Assembly (NCBI RefSeq): GCF_014649335.1
Contig: NZ_BMSV01000009.1
Location: forward strand, 62,001 to 126,000
Reading direction: 5' to 3'
Source of the DNA: Streptomyces roseolilacinus
Lineage (GTDB): Bacteria > Actinomycetota > Actinomycetes > Streptomycetales > Streptomycetaceae
Length of the DNA: 64,000 bases
Shown: positions 62,520 through 64,000 of the stretch, in pieces
How the letters are laid out: each line of letters starts with the position of its first letter
Position numbering within the stretch: the stretch's first letter is position 1
The notes under the pieces: model-generated
Told to the model about the DNA's origin: nothing
Database searches by the model: none
The model's input: only the letters and a program-made list of their open reading frames with translations
Translations under genes and position numbers: made by a program

Positions 62520-63809
62520 TCAGCGGCCCTCGACCGGGACGAAGTCGCGCAGGACCTCGCCCGTGTAGATCTGGCGCGGGCGGCCGATGCGGGAGCCCGG
62601 CTCCTTGATCATCTCGTGCCACTGGGCGATCCAGCCCGGCAGGCGGCCCAGGGCGAACAGCACCGTGAACATCTCCGTCGGGAAGCCCATGGCGCGGTAG
62701 ATCAGGCCCGTGTAGAAGTCCACGTTCGGGTAGAGGTTGCGCGAGACGAAGTAGTCGTCGGCGAGCGCGTGCTCCTCCAGCTTCAGCGCGATGTCCAGCA
62801 GCTCGTCGCTCTTGCCGAGCGCCGAGAGGACGTCGTGCGCCGCCGCCTTGATGATCTTCGCCCGCGGGTCGAAGCTCTTGTAGACGCGGTGGCCGAAGCC
62901 CATCAGGCGGACGCCGTCCTCCTTGTTCTTCACCTTGCGGATGAAGGAGTCGACGTCGCCGCCGTTGGCCTGGATGCCCTGGAGCATCTCCAGCACCGAC
63001 TGGTTGGCGCCACCGTGCAGCGGGCCCCACAGGGCCGAGATGCCGGCGGAGATCGAGGCGAACATGTTCGCCTGCGACGAGCCGACCAGGCGGACCGTGG
63101 ACGTCGAGCAGTTCTGCTCGTGGTCCGCGTGGAGGATCAGCAGCTTGTCGAGCGCCGAGACGACGACCGGGTCGAGCTCGTACTCCTGCGCCGGCACGGA
63201 GAACGTCATGCGCAGGAAGTTCTCGACGTACGACAGGTCGTTGCGCGGGTAGACGAACGGGTGGCCGATCGACTTCTTGTACGCGTACGCCGCGATCGTC
63301 GGCAGCTTCGCCAGCAGCCGGATCGTCGACAGGTGGCGCTGCTTCTCGTCGAACGGGTTGTGGCTGTCCTGGTAGAACGTCGACAGGGCGCTGACCACGG
63401 ACGACAGCATCGCCATCGGGTGCGCGTCGCGCGGGAAGCCGTCGAAGAACCGCTTGACGTCCTCGTGCAGCAGCGTGTGCTGCGTGATCTCGTTGGTGAA
63501 GGTCTCCAGCTGGTCGGCCTTCGGGAGCTCACCGTTGATCAGCAGGTAGGCCACCTCGAGGAAGGTGGAGTTCTCGGCGAGCTGCTCGATCGGGTAGCCG
63601 CGGTAGCGCAGGATGCCCTGCTCGCCGTCCAGGTAGGTGATCGCGGATTTGTACGCGGCCGTGTTGCCGTAGCCGCTGTCCAGGGTCACCAGACCCGTCT
63701 GCGCCCGAAGCTTCCCAATGTCGAAGCCCTTGTCCCCGACGGTGCTCTCGACCACCGGGTAGGTGTACTCGCCGTCCGCGTACCGCAGTACTACAGAGTT
63801 GTCGCTCAC
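62520..63809 (-). CDS. citA: Citrate synthase
   Basis: 429 residues from GTG at 63809 (GAGGGA upstream); the frame extends to an ATG at 63866 but homologous sequence begins at SDNSVVLRYADG. Type II citrate synthase: GILRYRGYPIEQLAENSTF, LHADHEQNCSTSTVRLVGSS with the active-site His, ALWGPLHGGANQSV with the second His, MGFGHRVYKSFDPRA with the third, and NVDFYTGLIYRAMGFP with the catalytic Asp. It condenses oxaloacetate and acetyl-CoA to citrate, the entry step of the TCA cycle in the cytoplasm. Confidence 0.95.
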   Translation of the reverse strand: MSDNSVVLRYADGEYTYPVVESTVGDKGFDIGKLRAQTGLVTLDSGYGNTAAYKSAITYLDGEQGILRYRGYPIEQLAENSTFLEVAYLLINGELPKADQLETFTNEITQHTLLHEDVKRFFDGFPRDAHPMAMLSSVVSALSTFYQDSHNPFDEKQRHLSTIRLLAKLPTIAAYAYKKSIGHPFVYPRNDLSYVENFLRMTFSVPAQEYELDPVVVSALDKLLILHADHEQNCSTSTVRLVGSSQANMFASISAGISALWGPLHGGANQSVLEMLQGIQANGGDVDSFIRKVKNKEDGVRLMGFGHRVYKSFDPRAKIIKAAAHDVLSALGKSDELLDIALKLEEHALADDYFVSRNLYPNVDFYTGLIYRAMGFPTEMFTVLFALGRLPGWIAQWHEMIKEPGSRIGRPRQIYTGEVLRDFVPVEGR

Positions 63810-63908
63810 GTCATCCCTCACCGACGTTGTGCCTCTTCTTCGAGGTGCCCTGACTGTCTCTACCATCCCCCACTTGGCTCAGCAGAGTGCACTCGGGGTC
63901 GACCATTG

Positions 63909-63937
63909 GGCCTATTGGCGGCACTGAGTGCCGTCAA
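63909..63937 (-). promoter_or_regulatory. Predicted citA promoter with palindromic operator in the spacer
   Basis: On the minus strand TTGACG (63937-63932), 17 nt, TAGGCC (63914-63909). The spacer contains the perfect 13-bp palindrome GGCACT-C-AGTGCC (63932-63920 on the minus strand). The -10 is imperfect at its last base. A bound regulator would block RNA polymerase directly. Confidence 0.45.
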
Positions 63938-64000
63938 CCTGCTCATCTTGCCCCCTTCGCCCCGGTTCCGAAAGTCCTAGGTGATGTTTCCCACGGGACG

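Overview
The window is a high-G+C actinobacterial chromosome segment, almost certainly Streptomyces: nearly every codon third position is G or C, GTG starts are common, and the families are typical of the genus (ROK-controlled sugar ABC operon, PknG-type kinase cluster, LAETG surface protein, class F sortase, ALF-repeat protein, DUF4142, SsbB). From memory the gene order resembles the S. coelicolor core interval from about csnR-csnK (SCO2657-2662) through ssbB (SCO2683) to mmsA, a copZ-like gene and citA (SCO2726-2736), with local gains and losses. No database search was run.

Layout. 1-10.4 kb (minus): a very large secreted RHS/YD-repeat protein, cut by the left edge inside a C-terminal deaminase-like toxin tip, preceded by a secreted LamG-domain protein. 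10.4-17.7 kb (plus): a chito-oligosaccharide type uptake operon (csnR regulator, lipoprotein, two permeases, GH4 glycosidase, BadF-type kinase) with a HrdB-like promoter and a ROK palindrome just downstream. 17.9-29.1 kb (plus): a seven-gene signalling island: GlnX-like four-helix membrane sensor, GlnH-like solute-binding protein, an unknown helical protein, a PknG-type kinase, a PP2C phosphatase, a TerY-like VWA protein and an FHA protein.

29.1-40 kb: PIMT-family methyltransferase, a 180-bp MITE-like element, truncated haemoglobin GlbO, a thioesterase pair, EttA (TTG start), a thioester-domain surface protein, and an operon of two membrane-linked GTPases upstream of ssbB. 40-41 kb: tRNA-Arg(TCT) followed by a 5'-truncated tyrosine recombinase, the scar of an integrated element. 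41-46 kb: small membrane proteins, a GNAT acetyltransferase, a flavin disulfide reductase and a repeat-rich spacer. 46-55 kb: a giant Ala-rich ALF protein, a secreted protein next to a trypsin-fold/FG-GAP protein lacking catalytic residues, a class F sortase, a DUF4142 protein and a LuxR-type regulator. 55-61 kb: ABC-2 permease plus an unusual fusion of an extracytoplasmic alpha/beta-hydrolase with an ABC ATPase, then mmsA. 61-64 kb: small HTH regulator, GNAT enzyme, CsoR-type operator and copZ without a neighbouring copA, a structured non-coding region with two hairpins showing the same G-rich loop, and citrate synthase citA with a palindrome in its promoter spacer.

The most interesting items are the extended GlnX/GlnH/PknG/PP2C/VWA/FHA island, the hydrolase-ABC fusion, the RHS deaminase toxin, and the RNA-like region beside citA.
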